This document shows, piece by piece, positions 5,930-7,536 of a DNA stretch of 7,536 nucleotides (its first letter is position 1; every line of letters begins with the position of its first letter). Location of the stretch: the NCBI GenBank assembly GCA_022736495.1, contig DZCR01000152.1, positions 1 through 7,536 on the forward strand. Reading direction: 5' to 3'. This DNA is from Desulfobacca acetoxidans (lineage in GTDB: Bacteria; Desulfobacterota; Desulfobaccia; Desulfobaccales; 0-14-0-80-60-11). The notes under the pieces were generated by a model. That model saw only the letters and a list, made by a program, of their open reading frames with translations. It did no database searches and had not been told where the DNA came from. A program made the position numbers and the translations under genes.

Positions 5930-7444
5930 ATGAACGACCTGAACCTCCTCTACGAGATTACCGAAACTTTGGGGGCCCTGGGCCCTCTGCCCCGGAGCCT
6001 GCAACGGGTGCTCCAGATCCTGGCCCAGAACATGGGCATGCGCCGGGGCACCGTCACCATCCTGAATCCGGAAACCGCGGAACTGCAAATCGAAGTGGCC
6101 CACGGCCTCACCGCGGAAGCCCGGCGCCGGGGACGGTACAAACTGGGGGAAGGGATCACCGGCCGGGTGGTGGAGACCGGCGAGCCCGCCATCGTCCCCC
6201 GGGTGAGCCATGAGCCTCTGTTCTTGAACCGGACCCGGTCCCGGGGCAGCCGGGAAAAGGATGAGCTCTCCTTCTTGTGCGTACCCATCAAAATCAACTA
6301 TAAAACCATCGGCGCCCTGTCCGTGGACAAACTCTACCGGGACCTGGACCTGGACCGGGATCTCAGGCTCCTCACCATCATCGCATCCATCATTGCCCAC
6401 GCAGTCAACAACCTGATGCTCATCGACCGGGAGAAGGAACGCCTCCAGAACGAGAATTTGAAGCTCAAGGGGCAACTGCAGGAACGCTACCAGGTGGGCA
6501 ACATCATCGGCACTTCGGGCCGGATGCGGGAAGTATTCGAGATGATCGAACGGGTGGCCAAGAGCAACGCCACCATCCTCATCCGGGGCGAATCCGGCAC
6601 CGGCAAAGAGATGGTGGCCTCGGCCCTGCACTACAACTCCCTGCGGGCCGACAAGCCCTTCATCAAAGTGAACCTGGCGGCCCTGCCGGAAACCCTGGTG
6701 GAGAGCGAACTCTTCGGGCATGAACGGGGGGCCTTCACCGGGGCCATGCAGCGCAAGCAGGGACGTTTCGAGCTGGCCCAGGGGGGGACGATTTTTCTGG
6801 ATGAAATCGGCGACCTCAGTCCCAATGTCCAGCTCAAGCTGCTCCGGGTCATTCAGGAGCGGGAGTACACCCGCCTGGGCGGGACGGCCACCTTAAAGGC
6901 CGACATCCGCCTCCTGGCCGCCACCCACCGGGATCTGGAACAGGCCGTGTCCACCGGCGGCTTCCGGGAAGACCTCTACTACCGCCTCAACGTCTTTCCC
7001 ATCTACCTGCCCCCCTTGCGGGAGCGCATGGCCGACATCCCGGCCCTGTCGGAGCACTTCCTGAACAAACTTGCCGAAGAGCACGGCAAACCGGTGCAGC
7101 GCCTGTCGGCCCCGGCCCTGGACCTCTTGATGCAATATCCCTGGCCCGGCAATGTCCGGGAACTGGAAAATATCATCGAACGGGCCGTGCTGGTGTGCGA
7201 TGAGGACACCATCTTGAGCGTCCATCTGCCCCCCACCCTGCAACGCCAGGAGCCCGGCGGAGACCGCCGCGGCCTGTCCGCCCAGGTGGAAAACCTGGAA
7301 CGGGAGCTCATCACCGAGGCCCTGCGCCAGACCCGGGGCAACCAGAGCCAGGCGGCTCAGATCCTGGATACCAGTCTGCGAATCCTGGGATACAAAATCA
7401 AACATTACGCCATCGAAGCCCGGCGCTTCCGGGCCTCGCAATAG
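5930..7444 (+). CDS. NifA-like sigma-54-dependent activator (GAF, AAA+, Fis-type HTH)
   Basis: A 504-residue cytoplasmic enhancer-binding protein that would use ATP to open sigma-54 RNA polymerase promoters. A GAF sensor domain (about 18-165) with GEGITGRVVETGEPAIVPRVS is followed by a coiled-coil-like linker (about 166-190). The AAA+ domain (about 192-420) has Walker A GESGTGKE (220-227), an intact GAFTGA sigma-54 contact loop (267-272), Walker B IFLDE (D291-E292) and the FREDLYYRLNVFPI-LPPLRER arginine-finger segment. The C-terminal Fis-type helix-turn-helix is GNQSQAAQILDTSLRILGYKI (470-490). The GAF block and HTH most resemble NifA-type activators, but no nif gene lies nearby and the cysteine cluster of oxygen-sensitive NifA is absent, so I give no symbol. 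There is no receiver domain, so control is probably by a GAF ligand or partner protein. It diverges from the mla operon. Leu249 replaces the cysteine usual in VNCAALPE. Confidence 0.93.
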   Translation: MNDLNLLYEITETLGALGPLPRSLQRVLQILAQNMGMRRGTVTILNPETAELQIEVAHGLTAEARRRGRYKLGEGITGRVVETGEPAIVPRVSHEPLFLNRTRSRGSREKDELSFLCVPIKINYKTIGALSVDKLYRDLDLDRDLRLLTIIASIIAHAVNNLMLIDREKERLQNENLKLKGQLQERYQVGNIIGTSGRMREVFEMIERVAKSNATILIRGESGTGKEMVASALHYNSLRADKPFIKVNLAALPETLVESELFGHERGAFTGAMQRKQGRFELAQGGTIFLDEIGDLSPNVQLKLLRVIQEREYTRLGGTATLKADIRLLAATHRDLEQAVSTGGFREDLYYRLNVFPIYLPPLRERMADIPALSEHFLNKLAEEHGKPVQRLSAPALDLLMQYPWPGNVRELENIIERAVLVCDEDTILSVHLPPTLQRQEPGGDRRGLSAQVENLERELITEALRQTRGNQSQAAQILDTSLRILGYKIKHYAIEARRFRASQ

Positions 7445-7536
7445 GGCAGGCCTTGAAGCTTGATCTTCTAGCCCGGATCATTCACCAAGGGCATGGAGCA
7501 GCCGTCAGTAAGAAGATTGGGGCTGAGAGAACTGGC

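Noticed and set aside
5915..6721. 268-codon open frame on the - strand opposite the activator gene
   Set aside because: It is antisense to a well-supported GAF/AAA+ gene, has low-complexity Gly/Gln/His/Val-rich content and no recognisable domain; it is expected from GC-rich codon use.
7445..7536. Terminator or next gene after the activator
   Set aside because: Only the short GAAG/CTTC symmetry near 7455-7468 is visible, with no stable stem, T-run or ORF of note.

Overview
The window looks like chromosomal DNA from a Gram-negative bacterium with an outer membrane. It is GC-rich in its coding parts, and its gene mix (a di-heme c-type cytochrome, an Mla-type lipid transporter, a GAF/sigma-54 activator) fits a deltaproteobacterial or Desulfobacterota-like anaerobe. 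That placement is inferred from gene families only; there is no rRNA or other marker here. I see no tRNA, CRISPR array, insertion sequence or other mobile element.

Layout. (1) Positions 2-1363, + strand: a periplasmic di-heme cytochrome of the MauG/cytochrome c peroxidase type, cut at its 5' end by the window edge. (2) 1364-1433: a short gap between convergent genes, holding a 10-bp-stem hairpin. (3) 1434-2054, - strand: a DedA-family membrane protein. (4) 2055-2198: a 144-base gap with a weak compound hairpin. (5) 2199-5641, - strand: a tight four-gene operon transcribed in the order permease (mlaE), ATPase (mlaF), MCE substrate-binding protein (mlaD), TPR lipoprotein. Gaps are 4 bases, a 4-base overlap and 2 bases. 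(6) 5642-5929: a 288-base divergent regulatory region, notably AT-rich in its right half. It holds a sigma-70-like promoter facing the mla operon, a possible -24/-12 element facing the same way, an inverted repeat, a possible 14-codon leader ORF and a sigma-70-like promoter facing right. (7) 5930-7444, + strand: a NifA-like sigma-54-dependent activator (GAF, AAA+, Fis-type HTH). (8) 7445-7536: no gene or convincing site seen.

How the genes work together. MlaE, MlaF and the MCE protein should form an inner-membrane ABC complex that moves phospholipid or another lipid between the inner membrane and the periplasm or outer membrane. The operon has no MlaC-like shuttle and no MlaB-like STAS subunit. 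Its last gene instead encodes a lipoprotein built of 40-residue TPR repeats, which may act as an envelope partner of the transporter. DedA proteins also work in membrane lipid homeostasis, so the downstream - strand DedA gene may be functionally related, though the 144-base gap suggests a separate transcript. The divergent activator could control the mla operon, itself, or remote genes; the sequence alone does not decide this.
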